A DNA stretch of 64,000 nt from Reclinomonas americana ATCC 50394 (taxonomy: Eukaryota; Jakobida; Jakobea; Jakobida). This document shows positions 10,621 through 23,100 of this stretch, one piece after another. A program made the position numbers and the translations under genes. Within the stretch, counting starts at the first letter, position 1; each line of letters opens with the position of its first letter. The stretch covers positions 1 through 64,000 of the forward strand of contig PS015401.1 in assembly GCA_048213135.1 (NCBI GenBank). The letters are read 5' to 3'. Below the pieces are notes generated by a model. The model did not search any database, was not told the DNA's origin, and saw nothing but the letters and a program-made list of their open reading frames with translations.

Positions 10621-11308
10621 TCATGAGGGCGCTGGCGCGTCGATGTCGAGTCGCTTGCCGTTCAGCATGACAACAACCTCATCGTCCACACGCTGCTCCA
10701 CTTCATCCCGATGGCCCAGCGACAGTGTCCTCCGTTTTCTCCGCGTCGCCGGCGACACTCCCGGCACCAGCTGCTTCGCCACATTGTTCAACTGCACCAC
10801 CGTGTGACACACACACCCAAACATACGTGGCAGGCATACACTGCACGATCACACACCTCAAACGCCGTCATCCGCCCACTCTCCGGCTCCATGGTGACCA
10901 ACACCAGCGGCAGAGTCGATCGCTGCGCGTGCGATCTCGCATCGGCAGTGTACCCGGCCGCACTGACAAACACTCCCAACACCGCCTGCTGCTGCGTGGC
11001 CAGCACGCCCTCCATCTCGCGCAAGTGTTTGGCACCCAACTGTGCGCCTGTGTGACGACACTGCACAAGCACTGGCACGTGATCGTTTGCACACAGATGC
11101 CAGTGGCCGCGCAGATCCACACCACCGTCGTAGGCACCTCCGCAACGTTCGACCTGGAAGCGAAGGCGATGAAGGACCTGTGCGCGCGTGAGAAAGTAAT
11201 GTAGAGAGTGAGGATGATTGCATTCCGCCTTCGTGCCTTTTCTGTGGTTTCCTCGAAGCGGGTGCCGCGGTGCACAAAGGAAAACAGGCGTCGATAGAGC
11301 AGTTGCAT
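10621..11308 (-). CDS. Rrg7-like / Mrr-type restriction-endonuclease-fold protein, probably mitochondrial
   Basis: The start at 11308 gives a basic, presequence-like N-terminus (MQLLYRRLFSFVHRG). The fold signature follows: FEETTEK, RCGGAYDGGVDLRG, VLVQCRH, and GAKHLREMEGVL. This is the pattern of the fungal Rrg7 / DUF2034 family, a PD-(D/E)xK-like domain needed for respiratory growth in yeast. Two introns are inferred: 11178-11236, which requires a GC donor to join TTEK to VLHRLRFQVE in phase, and about 10793-10857 (gtgtgtg...cag) joining MTAFE to LNNVAKQLV. The QxK lysine expected in active Mrr-type enzymes reads Arg here (QCRH). The stop is at 10621-10623. The basic tail ends DAPAPS. Family assignment rests on motifs only. 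Confidence 0.65.
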
Positions 11309-11685
11309 CCTCTTGTCTCTCTCAACACACTCGTCGGAAAAATGATCGACCGCCAATACCTGAGAGACAACTAAACTTAACTCGCTGTGTTCATTTGGAG
11401 TCACCCATCGAGGGAGGATGCCAGGTTGGCATTCCACAGCGGACGCGATCGAATCGACGGTTCTCTGGATCTGCGTGTCTCGTCGCCATCGTCGTCAGTT
11501 TCCTTCTCTCGCGGAGAAGCGGCAGCTCGTGCTGTTTGTTTTTCGGTCAACAGGTTAGCTGTCTCTGCATCCACCATCCACATGCACAGGTAAGCAGAAA
11601 GCACAGTACCTGCGGACGCGGGCGGGGCCGGGGGTGCGGACGGCTCAGCATCTGCAATTCACTGTTGGCGGTAGTGTCTTCACGT

Positions 11686-14600
11686 TCACACTGCACCAGA
11701 ACTCAAAACCGCACCTTGATCAAAATCCGCTTGCCACGGAGCCGGAGGTGCAGATGGAGGGGGCTGCCCCACCTCTCGCGAGCGAGATTCGTGCGCTTGA
11801 TACTCAATTGAAGGTCGAAGATCGCCTGTGACTGTGTGCGTGTAAGAGTGCAAACGCTATTGCCAGACAAGCGGTGTGTCCACCCACTCACCATCGGCAT
11901 CCTCCTCATCGCCGTGAATAAGCAGCATGCGATTCTCCTCCACCGCTTCGGCATTGATGTTACCGACAATCACGTTCTGAGGACGACGCAGAGCCACGCG
12001 ACGGCGCCATCGCACCAGCAGCCACACGACTATTGCAACCACTGCGACGCCGACTGCACATGACACGCCAATCACAATCCACTTCCACACCGGAGGCGAC
12101 GGTATTGGTGGATCAGGTCCAGGTCCTCCACCGGTCGTCAACACACGCACGTTGGCCGACGGGATCGACTGGCCGTACGAGTTGATGGCGCGCACGTTCA
12201 CCACATACGGTGTGCCAGGCTGCAGGTTCGCCTGAGTGAACGTGTAGTTGGCACGCGATGACGACGACGACGTCGACTCGGTGGCGTTCTTGTAGCTGAC
12301 AATCACGTTGCCACCGCTCTCTGGAAATACCTGGATCTGGTAGCTGGTGATCAGACCGAGACCAGTGTACACCGGGGTCGAGAAGTTGATGGTGATTGTC
12401 GTGTCAGACACAGCACCCTGAGTCGGCGCGGCCGGAGCGGCAGCCTGGCCCGTCTGGGTCAGAGCGCCCTGAGTCGGCGTGCCAATGTTGTTGTTGGCGG
12501 TGCCCTGCGAGCCCTGGCCGAGGCCGACCGTGTTGCCACCGATCAGCACCATGCGGTAGCGCGACGACGGCTTGATGGTCTGGAACAGCTGCACGCAAGT
12601 GCCGGCAATGGCCGGGTTGGTGCCGCTGCCGAGCACAGCAGTGTTCATGCCCAGGCCGTCAGCGGCGGCCGGGTTGCCAGTCGACGCCAGGAAGCGGGTC
12701 GTCCACTGCCAGAACACCAGGTAGTAGGTGGCGGCCGCAGTCGTGCCCGAGCCCACCGAAGTCCACGACACGCGGTACTCGTTGGCGGCGTAAAAGTCCA
12801 GCGACGGGGTGCCAGCAGCCGGCACAATGCCAGTCGTGGTCACCGGTGACGCCTGGATGTAGATCGACAGCGAGTTGTTGCCCGTGCCAACCCAGTTGGT
12901 GGCGTTGAGGAAGAAGCGGTAGAAGTTGCCGTTCACCACCGTCACAGATGCCCTGGTGTCGATGGGACCCAACGCCACCGTCGGGCTCGACGCAGTCGTG
13001 CCCGACGTGCCAGTCAGAGCCTGGTTAGAGATGGCAGTCGACGCGCCAGTGGCGGTCGTCCACGAGAACGTAATCGCCGTGCCACTGTTGCTGATCACCG
13101 CAAAGTTGGTTTGGTCGTTCGGCACCTGGCCCGTCAGCACGTTGTTGTTGAGGCCGTTGCCGATGATGCCGTCACCGAAGGTGGCCTGAGTGGTCGAAGT
13201 GCCAATGCCGTTGATGCCGCGCACATCGATGAAGTAGTTAGTGGCGTCAGTGAGGCCGCGGATCACAGCCTGCTGCACCGAGGTGGTGTTCTGGGTCAGC
13301 GTGCTGGCCGTAGCCGCGCGCCACGACACCTGCCACTGGTTCACGAAGCCCTGGCCGCCAGTCTCCTGCGGCTGTCCCCAGCTGAGCCAGATCGAGGTCG
13401 AGCGCTTGAGAAGAAGGTTCGACGACAGCGATGTGATGCCGCTAGGACGCACAGGCGACGTGGCCGTGGTGATGGTGATGGCCGACGCAGACCAGGCAGT
13501 CTGGTAGCCGTTGAACGACGCCACGCCAATGCGGTACTTGGTGTTGGAGGTCAGGCCGTTCACCAGCAGCGTCGTGGTGGTCCAGCCGAGCGAACCAATG
13601 ATCTGGTTCACAAACGAGTCCGGCACGAAGGCGGTCGAGGTGACGTTGGTCAGGTTCTGCACCAGCACCTGCACGCCGACGTAGTTCGAGAAGCCGTCCG
13701 AGGTGGCCAGCAAGTACTGCGTGCCGATCGCCGTCGACGGGGTCGACAGCGTGAAGGTGGCGTAGCCGGAGCCAGTCGTGCCAGCCGAGCCGCCAGTGGT
13801 CAGAGCCGGCAGCGGGTACGGGCGCACAATCGAGTTGGCAATCTGCGACAGAGTGCCCGACTGAGCACCGTTCTGCGTCGAGGTCACGCCAGAGTCCGAG
13901 CGGGTGTTGGTGGCCTGCACGGCGTAGGTGTACGACTTGCCCGGAATGGTCGGGAAGTTGAAGTTGGTGGTCAGCGTCGTCCACGTGTAGGTGCGGTTGC
14001 AGTTGCTGGTTTTCTGCGTCACAACGTAGCCGTTGATCGAGGTGCCACCAATGCCAATCGGCGACGCCCACGAGATGCTGGTGATGGTGTCCTGGTAGCA
14101 GTTGCCAGAGAAGCCCACACCGAGGGTACCAGCCACGAAAGCGCATCCGGCGCTCGAGTTGGTGCCCTGCGAGTTCGCAATACCAGCAGCCAGCGTCGGG
14201 GCGGCCGGGGCGATCGGTGCGTCATCTGTGTGGTGGAAAAGGGAACAGGTGGATGAGATACTGATATTCAAAAGAAGCAGATGGTTCCGCGTCTATCTCC
14301 CCCTATCCCCTCTCCTGTCCTCTTTCCTTTCCCCCCTTTCACGCAACTGGTGTTGTGAGTGGTCTGAGTGATCGGACCAGCAGCCGTGGCCGAGTTGGTC
14401 GACGTGGCAGCGGCGTACACCTGGTACGTGTACGACGTGTTGGCCGTCAGCGTCGTGTCGGCAGTGTAAGCGGCGGTCAGCGCCCAGCCAGCCGGCAGGG
14501 TCACCGTGCCCACAGACACCGGGGTCGCGCTGCCCTGGCCGCGGAAGATGGTGAACACCGTCACGGCATCGGAGCCAAAGTTCTGCGGAATCGTCCACTG

Positions 14601-17600
14601 CAGGAAGATGTTGGTCAGGCCGTACTGCGTCACGACCAGGTTGGTCGGCGGGTTCGGCACGACACCGGTGGCAGCCGGAGTGGTGAAGTTGATGGCAGTG
14701 CTGAACACGCACGTCACCGGGTTGGCGGCAGTGCCAGCCGGGTTGAAGGGCGACGTCGGGAAGGCAATCGAGAACTGGTTGCTGGCGCACACCTGCAGGT
14801 TGACCGAGGTGCCAGCCGGCAGGCCAGTCACGTCAATGTAGTAGGTCGACAGGTTGGCGTTCCACGATCCAGTGCCAGTGCCGTTGGTGGTCGGGATGGA
14901 GCTGGTGTCAATGTTGACGGCAAGGCCTGCAGTGGCCGCAGTCACCGACGAGGCGCTGGTAGTGTAGTACACCACACGGTAGGCGCTCACGTTCGGAGTC
15001 GGGGTCGTCACGTTGCCCTGAGTGGCACTCGAGGTGGCAGTGTTGGAGCCGCCGACGCTGATCGGGGTCGAGAAGTTGAGGCGCACGCCAGTCGAGAACA
15101 GGCGCGAGTACGCCACGCCAGTGGGCGCAGCCGGCACAGAGCCGTTGTTGTCGGTGGTGGCCTGGAGGGAGCCGGCCGCCGAGGCAGTGGTGTTGTTGTT
15201 CACAGTGACGCGGATCTTGGTCGTGTACTGCGTGGCAGCCACTAAGTTGTTGGCGGTGCCGCTCACAGTGAAGCCGGTGATCTGCTGGTAGAAGCCAGAG
15301 TTGTACGAGAACAGGCCGAAGAACGAGGTGGCAATGTTGCCGTTGGAAGTCACGCCAGTGGTGATGGCAGGCTGGTCAGTGCTGGCGCTGGTCACCTTGT
15401 AGGCGGCCGTCGGCGTAGCGCCAGTGTCGCCAGTGCCAAAGGTGGCCGGGTAGTTGAAGGCGACGACAAACGACGTCGAAGTGACCTGGTCCACAGAGCC
15501 AGTGTACGGAGCCACCGTGTAGCCAGTCGGCGTGGCCGGCGCACCGGACGCCAGGGTCACAGTCACGGCGGTCGAGAAGGTCAGGTTGGCACCGTTGGCA
15601 CCCGGAGTGCCGCTGCCGTTGTTGTAAGCAGTCGAGATGGCGCAGCTGGTGCCAGTCAAGCCAGTGACCTTGACGAGCACGCGATTGCGCGACAGACCAG
15701 AGCTGCCGGCCGGGATGCTGAAATCGGTAAGGTCGCCAACGGTGGTGACCACAGTCACCGCACCGGTGCCGCAGTCCGACTTGACGTACCACGAGGCAGC
15801 GCCAATCACACCCACGTTGGCCGCCACACCCTCCCACTCCACCCACGCCGAGGTCGACGTGACGTAGCGCAGGTTGGACGACAGCGTCGGCGCCGCAGTC
15901 GACACCTTGGTGGCATCCGAGCCGCTGGTGGTCAGAGTGCCGCTCCAGGCCGCAGCCGAGCGGTTCACCTGCGACTCAGTCCACACGTTGATGGTGTAGC
16001 CCTGGCCAGTGGAGGCACTGGCGGCCGCAAGAGTGGCCAGAGTCACACCGCGCCACGCACTGGACGAGATGTTGGTCTTGGTGACAGTGGTGGGACCAGC
16101 GTCGCCGACCAAGAACGCGCGGTAGGCAGTGGTGCCGGTGGCGAGGTTGGTGGTCTGCAGTACGGTGATGGTGGTGTCAATGTCCTGGAAGGTGCTGGCA
16201 GTGGCACCGACGGCAGAGTTGGAGGAGAGACCGCCCTGGCCGACGAGATCAGTCGGCAGCTGCAGCCAGATGGTGGCCTGGGTGCTGCCAATATAGTAGA
16301 TGGCGTTGGAGCTGGCGGTGGTGACCGGAGCGCGGTCTATATTGAGGGAAGGAAGTAGGAAGTGTGAGCTCACCAATGGTGAGAAAATTAATGAGAGAAA
16401 AGAGAAAGTGGGCGGTGCGCAACTGGTGGCAGTCCAGAAGTTGGTGCCAGTCGGTGAGGCGGGGTAAGACGAGTTCGTGCTGGTCGCATTCCTGACGGAG
16501 AATCTAACTTGTGGGAAGTACTGACGGCCGGGAAGGAGGCCGGAGAGGGTGACCTGCCAGCCGTCGAGGTGGCCAGTGGCCGGCTGGTCGTTGTTGGCCG
16601 TGGTGGTGAGGCCCGACAAGACAAAGACACCACGCAAGTTGGCAGAGCCAGTGGCAGTAAACGCGTAGACGCTGGCGGCAGACGAGGCGTTGACGTTGGC
16701 CTGGTTAGCAACGTACTGCGCCTGGGCGGCGGTCAAGGTGATGACGAACGTCAGCGCGGTGTCGGTGATGTCGATGACGGTGATAGAGTTGGCAGTAGCG
16801 AGTTCGCCAGCGTTGCTGCCAGCACCGGAGGGAGTAACTGCCGTGGTGACGGCGGTGACGGTGGCAGAGTACGCGGTGCCACCGGCAATGAGATCAGGAG
16901 GCAGGGAGAGGTGAAGAACATCGCCAATCTGATAGTCCTGCCCGGGTGCACCGTTGAGCGCTGACGCTGCACCACTGTGGTCAACAGTAATCAGCAGCGT
17001 TGCACCCGCACCACTACCACTGGTCGTCGTGGACACATTGTTGTACAAGCTTGATGTACCGTACCCAGTACCACCGGTGGTGTTACTCAGCATTGCAATT
17101 GCACCACCGGTAACCGAGGCAACCTTCACCGTAATCTGATCGCCAACGGCCGGAGTCGGCAAGTAGGCGCTCCCACTTTTACAGCCTCCTCCGCCGCCCA
17201 GAATTCTGAATGTGTCATTCATCGCGTAGCCAGAGCCACCGCTGTTGATGGTGACGGCGGTGATGGTGCCGGTCGGAGAAACAACGACATCGACCGTCGC
17301 ATTAACACCAGTGCCAGTAACGGCAGTGGTGGCACAACCGACGTATTTCTTGCTGAAGCTGTCGCTTCCGGCAGTTACAATCAATGATGCAACACCGTCT
17401 AAAGTGGCATTCGATTGCGTGGCACTTGCGGAACAACAGTAGAGGCGCGCAGAGGCCCCACCACTCACCAATGTCCAACTCACACCAAATGTAGTGGTCG
17501 TTGTCGGCGTGGTTCCACGGATCGCCACCAAGAATTTGGAAGCACTCAGTGCAGTCGTCGCAGTGTTTCCATCAAGATAAGCAAAATCCGCGGCCACCAC

Positions 17601-19911
17601 TCCATTGTTGCCAGCAGATGTACCGGCGACGAAGCCAATGGCGTTGACACCACCAATAGCAGTGCCAGTGGCGGCAGTCGCCACCACACCACGCTGCTGC
17701 GGGGAGCCGGCGTACAGCACGACGAAATTGACACCAACAGTGACGAATGCATTGATGGAAGTTACGGCATTTCCAGCACGGTCATACCAGACAGCGCTTC
17801 GGGGCGCCGCCACACCGAGGGAGGATATTGCCGTCACAGAAGCTCTTCCGACGGCGGCACCAGAAATGGACGTCGCCACAAGATTAACAGTTCCGACACC
17901 GCCATCGCCAGGGAGAGAATGCGAAAAGGTCATCGTGCCAGTGAGGTCACTGGGGCCCATCGACACAGTGCCCACAGCACCAGCGACGCCATTGGCAGAA
18001 AACGTGTACGGAGTCGCACCAAAGCCACCACCACCAATGGTTGTGGCAGCATTCAGGCTACCCAGGCAATTGGTGATCGTGCTGCCAGTCACCGACCAGC
18101 AGGCCACAAGGGTCTGAGCCGGCAACACCGGGCTGGCATCGGCGGCAGTCAGAGTGATTTCGAGCTGCGAGGCAACGTCGAGAGCAGCAGTGCCGTCACC
18201 ATTGGCGTTCTGCGCAGTCACGCGGATGCGGTACTTGGTGATGTTGGTCGAAGACAGCTTTGAGATTAGAATGTGACCACCAGACAAACGTCCGAAGGCG
18301 CTGTCGTAAGCCGGCGTGCCAGTGAATGAGGTGGAAGAAAAGGCGTTGAACAGAACAGTGCCGCCGTTGGCGGAGGCCGCAGCCTCCACCTTGAAGCTGG
18401 TGATGGCACCGCCAGTCAGCTGCGGGCTCGTCCACGAGATCAGACCGCCGTCAGAAGCAGCCGCCACCAGGGTCGGGATTGTGACCTTGTCCGGAGACTG
18501 CTTGCCGTCCTGGGTGGTCACCGTGGCGGTCTGCGAGGAAGGAGAAGGAGAAGAGGGAGGGTGAACAGCGTGCAAAAACGCAAGACGAAAAGAGAGACGC
18601 AACAATGCTCCACGGGCCAAAACCCCACTGGCCCACAGCACGCACGCGCACAATGTAGCGAGTGCTTGGTCGCAGAATTCCATAGGAGGCGATTGCGCCA
18701 GTGCCCGACACCACGCACGACTGCTGCGAGAACGGGCCAGAGGTGAACGGGTTAATGGCCGCGTTGGCGTTGTTGCCGTTGATGGTCTCGGAGAAGAAGG
18801 TCACCGGAGTCCAGGCGATCAGCGAGTTGTTGGAATGACTGTAGATCTGCACCTGGAAGAAAGGGCTTTGCAGCTGGTTGAAGTACGGGTTTCCAGAGCC
18901 AGTGGCGCCAGTCTGGCCGAGCTTGATCGGCGGGTAGAACGACAGCACGAACGAGGTGGCCGACCTGTAATTGATGGACAGGTTGGTCGGCTGGCGCGGG
19001 GTGCCGCTGAGTGGCACAGTCACGACCTGCGATGAGGTGCGGACGCCCTCACCGTACGCGTTGACCGAGTAGGCCTGTGGGTGGGGGAAAGTGACGCGAC
19101 GAGGGGGGAAGAGGAGGGAAGGAGGGAGGGGACGCAACAGCGATGCTGTACTGCACACCCTCCTGGATGTTCTGGTCAAAGTAGCGCAGAATCATGCCGT
19201 AGCAGCCGTAACCACTATACCATGGACCTCCGTTGGCTGCAATGGCGTTGACCGACATGCACTGTTGAGGGAGGAGACGGGAGGAGAGACGGTGGTGATC
19301 AGAGGAGAGGGGAGAGAGAGGAATACGGAGGGGAAGAAAACGCAACAGTGTACTTGGTGGTGCCACCAGTGCTGGCAACGTCGACACCGAACTCCAAGGG
19401 CAACGCGTTGCCCTGGTTGACGGGGTTGGTCCAGTTGACCCAGATGGCCGACTGTGAGCCGGTAGGGAAGGAGGTGTCGAGGTCTGTGGGAGAGAGAGAA
19501 GGGAGGGAGAGAGGGAGAGGGAGAAAGTGAGAGAGGGAGGAGGTGTGCACACAACAAAGCAAATGCGACAGCGACAAAGATGAAGAGATATAGCGAGATA
19601 GAGAAGACTGGAGAGAGTTGGAAGCAAGAAGACAGCTGAGAAGAAAGAAGATACACAAAAGAGAGAGAGAGAGACAACAATGCACCATCCTCGCCCACAG
19701 CCTTGATGATCTGGAACTGCTCTGGTGCCGCTGAGCTTCCAGGAGCATAGAGCTCGCTGGCGAGTGCGAGTGGAACTGAGGCAAGAGATGCGTGCGTGAG
19801 AGAGTGGCATGTTGTTCAAAAATGAATGATGGATGACTCACGAAGCAGGAGCAGCAGTGCCACAATGATGACTACAAGTGACACGAAGTTCTGAGTGGGT
19901 AGCGACGGCAT
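11686..19911 (-). CDS. Giant fibronectin type III repeat, single-pass membrane protein
   Basis: The start at 19911 gives a hydrophobic leader (VSLVVIIVALLLLL), so the N-terminus is extracytoplasmic. The ectodomain is long (well over 2,000 residues) and is built of fibronectin-III-like modules. Each has recurring W-x2-P or SWxxP, T/S-rich strands and YxVxVxAxN ends (for example ISWASPIG, TSYTYQVYAAAT, GTPYVVNVRAINSYGQ). Around 16,900-17,290 there is a different glycine-rich section with VTINSGGSGYAMND-type repeats. A transmembrane helix (VIGVSCAVGVAVVAIVVWLL) is followed by a basic stop-transfer (RWRRR) and a short cytoplasmic tail. Introns are purine-rich on the plus strand (for example about 14226-14353, 16338-16420, 19076-19135, 19485-19685). 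The tail has two possible ends: a stop at 11857-11859, or splicing of 11826-11891 to a Pro-rich tail ending at 11686. Probably an adhesion or receptor-like surface protein; ligand unknown. Confidence 0.85.
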
Positions 19912-20158
19912 TGCACAATGCTACACTCGTTCCCGGCACCTACGCATGTACGTGGAGAGAGAACGAATCCAAGACGTCCTGCGAACACTCAAAACACGGC
20001 CATTGTTCCGAACAATCCTTGACGCTGCCTCTGCCGATCGGCCTGTCTTCTTCTTCTTCTTCTCTGTCTACCTCTCTCTCTCTCTCAACAACTGCATTTT
20101 GACTTTGGAAACAGTTTCCAATCTTACACTCCCAAATTCTTCTGACTACGACTCTGTC
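19912..20158. other. Intergenic region, FN3 gene to VIT-vWA gene 1
   Basis: About 250 bases between the FN3 start and the upstream gene's stop, both on the minus strand. It holds a short TTC/CTCT pyrimidine run (20047-20090). No gene seen. Confidence 0.6.
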
Positions 20159-23100
20159 TCACTGAATGGCCAGCACAGCAGTCGCCAACAGTTCGTCCAC
20201 ATTGGCACCGGCGCCACGCAGGAATCGCTGCCCCTTGTTGAAACTGCAACCGAAACCCAGACAGTGAGATGTACAGCAGCAGGTGGTGGTGAAACACACA
20301 AGTGCACAAGAGACGAACATCAGCTGCCACTCGCCACGACGCGCAGCGCCCACGGTCTGCAAGCCATCAATTAATTAGTCCATCGAAGGTTGCACCTTCT
20401 TCCACACAATCAACACTTGTGCACAAACCTGCAGCACAGCCATTGCAATCGCAGTCCACCACACCTTGTCGTCGGCCACCGACGCCGGACGCAGTGCATT
20501 CAGCTGCTCCACAGTCTTCTTCGTGTAGCCCGCAATCAGTCCGCTCTCCGATGGCGACCAGAACCCAGCAAACTGCACAGACAGAAGTAAGGAACACACA
20601 CAACGACAGAGAGAGATTGTTGGTTGCGCAACGTTTTGCTTCAGCATCAGTGAATCCTGTGTGGAATCGAGTGAGCAGCAAAGATTGATGACAACAGCAC
20701 CTGCTGCAGACGCAACGAGATTCAAGACTGGCGCTGCCACAACGGAGCTCTTGCCGACTGGCTTTTCTTGCTGCCTGCACAGTTGTTTCATCAGAGTCAG
20801 CTTCCCTCACACGCATCAATGAGTAGCGGGTTCGACGCACTTTTCCTCTGCCTCGTACGACGCCAAAGAGGCAGCGAGTACTGCAGCCAGATCAGGGTCG
20901 TCTTCATCGTCTCCAGCAGCCATTACCGCACCTTCAGCTGCCAGGCTCCTCTCCACGGCCAGACCACCGATGTCCAACGCGCGCAGGTCTACATCAGCCG
21001 CTGGAGCTGGACTGTACGCGAACAGGCTGTCCAGCGCACTGCTTTCACGAGCGGCGAGGCCCACGGCGGCGGCTTGCATGTATCCAGCTGCGCCTGCAGG
21101 AGGTGGTGGTGGTAATGGCATTCCTCCGTACGCGTGCATCGGGAATGCCGCCTGCGGGGCTGGTGCTCCATACATCTGAGGCGGAGCATATGCTGCGGGT
21201 GCTGCCACTGGTCCGCCTCGCAAAACAGGCATCGGTCGATGCTGTTGCTGCTGCTGTGGCTGCTGAGGACGGCCGAAAACTGCACCCGAGGCTACTGCCA
21301 GGTCACTGAACGGGTCTGCTGCTGGCGACGCATCTGGGCATTGAAATAACAAGCGAATTGCACAGGCATTAAGCAAAAGTACACCAGATCGACGAGATTC
21401 AGCCGCTGCTCATACCTTCTTCTGCTTCGCCGAAATCGTCCGCATACGCGAGGTGGTTTGCGTGACTGCAGCACGGCGAATAGTGAATCACATGCAACAT
21501 CCAGTGACATCACATCAACAAGCTGTTACTCACTGCGGCATGTGACCGTCAAATGCCCTCGGCATCGCACCATGGCCACCAAGTTCCCTCGCCATTTCGG
21601 CAGGCGCGAAAAACGCGGCCATCGCTGGGCGCATCTGTGGACCACCACCACCACCGCCAAAGGCCGCAAAATTTGGCGCTAGCACACTCGACGTGGCAGT
21701 GGCTGCAATAGGTGCACTGCAATACCAATTCTCAGTGGTGAGGATAGATCTGACATGGAAGCCAGAGTGACAAGCAATACTCAACGATTTGTAGCCGCTC
21801 TCGAGAGCAATGTTGATCTCACGCAACACCGGAGCCACTGCACACGCAACATCACAACCGTCAGACAACTCACTGAACACTTTGGATTGCGCTTGCATGC
21901 GCATACACCCACCATCACTGGCGGCCGACGGAGTGTCGTCCACCACAATGAAATTCGTGTGCTTCGACGCCAGCTTGAAGCGTGTCGCCAACTCAACAAT
22001 GTCGCCAGTCGATCTGCACGGGTCACTCAGAACAACAACAACGAAGGCGCATGTGCAGTCTCCCGTTCTTCACATGCACGCACCCGTTGTGAGTCTCCAA
22101 GTGCGCGATCTTACTCTTGGCTGCACACACAAACAACACGTCAGCACAGAAATCGCTAGTGATTCAACACACCACAGTTCATGATCGGCACAATACCAGC
22201 AAGAGTGTGCACTTGCGTGCCGCGCACAGCCGCACCAGAACGAACAGTTGCCGACTCCTCCACTTCCTCTGCCAAAGATGCACAAACCAGTGAGTATCGA
22301 CTTGTGTGGCACTGAAGAGATTTCGCACTCACCGGCACCCTGCTGCCACGTCAGCTTGACCTCAAACGAGCCGACATCACGCGGTGCAAACATGTACACG
22401 CAGTGCAACTCGCCCTGGAACGTCGGCGGAATCACATCGTCGGCCACATGCACACGCGGGTTGTCGACCGTGATCTTGCAGTTTGTCAGCGCCGGTTGCA
22501 TGGCGCCTGTGAGGACACCAAACACAGACGGACGCATCCCACCGCCGTCAGCTTCCATTTGCTTCGTGCGAGGAGCACAATGCCACGCAACGAGTGAGTT
22601 GGGTGATGACCAGCGAGGCCATTTGCTGCTCCCCAATCTTGCTGAACGCAGCACTGCCGTTTCCCTTGCGCGCCAGTTCCAACACCAGCTCGGCATCCAC
22701 CTGCAGCCAAGATGCACAGTGAGCATTTCCCACACCTGCGCAGACAGCCGCCAGGAGACTCACATCGTTGCCGATGCCGATGGACCACACTCGAGTCGTT
22801 CCCGCATGCTGCACCACTGTGGATCTCGTTGTCGTCAGCCAACGACGAACAGATGAAGATGACTGCCTGCTGTCACACTGACCTTCGTTGACACAATCCT
22901 GGGTGTTCTCCACCTCACCGTCAGTCAGCACAAACAACTGGCGGCTGTAGCCGGCCACCACTGGCTGACGGAAGATTGCACCCAGCGGTGCCAGCAGATT
23001 CGTGCCACCGAGGTCACCATCAGCGCGCTCGACATACGCACGCGCCTCGGTCAGCGTGTCCTCGTCGACCTTGCGCGACTGCGGCCACAGGCTGTGGAAT

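Noticed and set aside
13111-14256. Long plus-strand open frame opposite the FN3 gene
   Set aside because: Arg/His/Gly-rich shadow of the GC-rich third positions of the FN3 repeats, with no domain and no splice logic.
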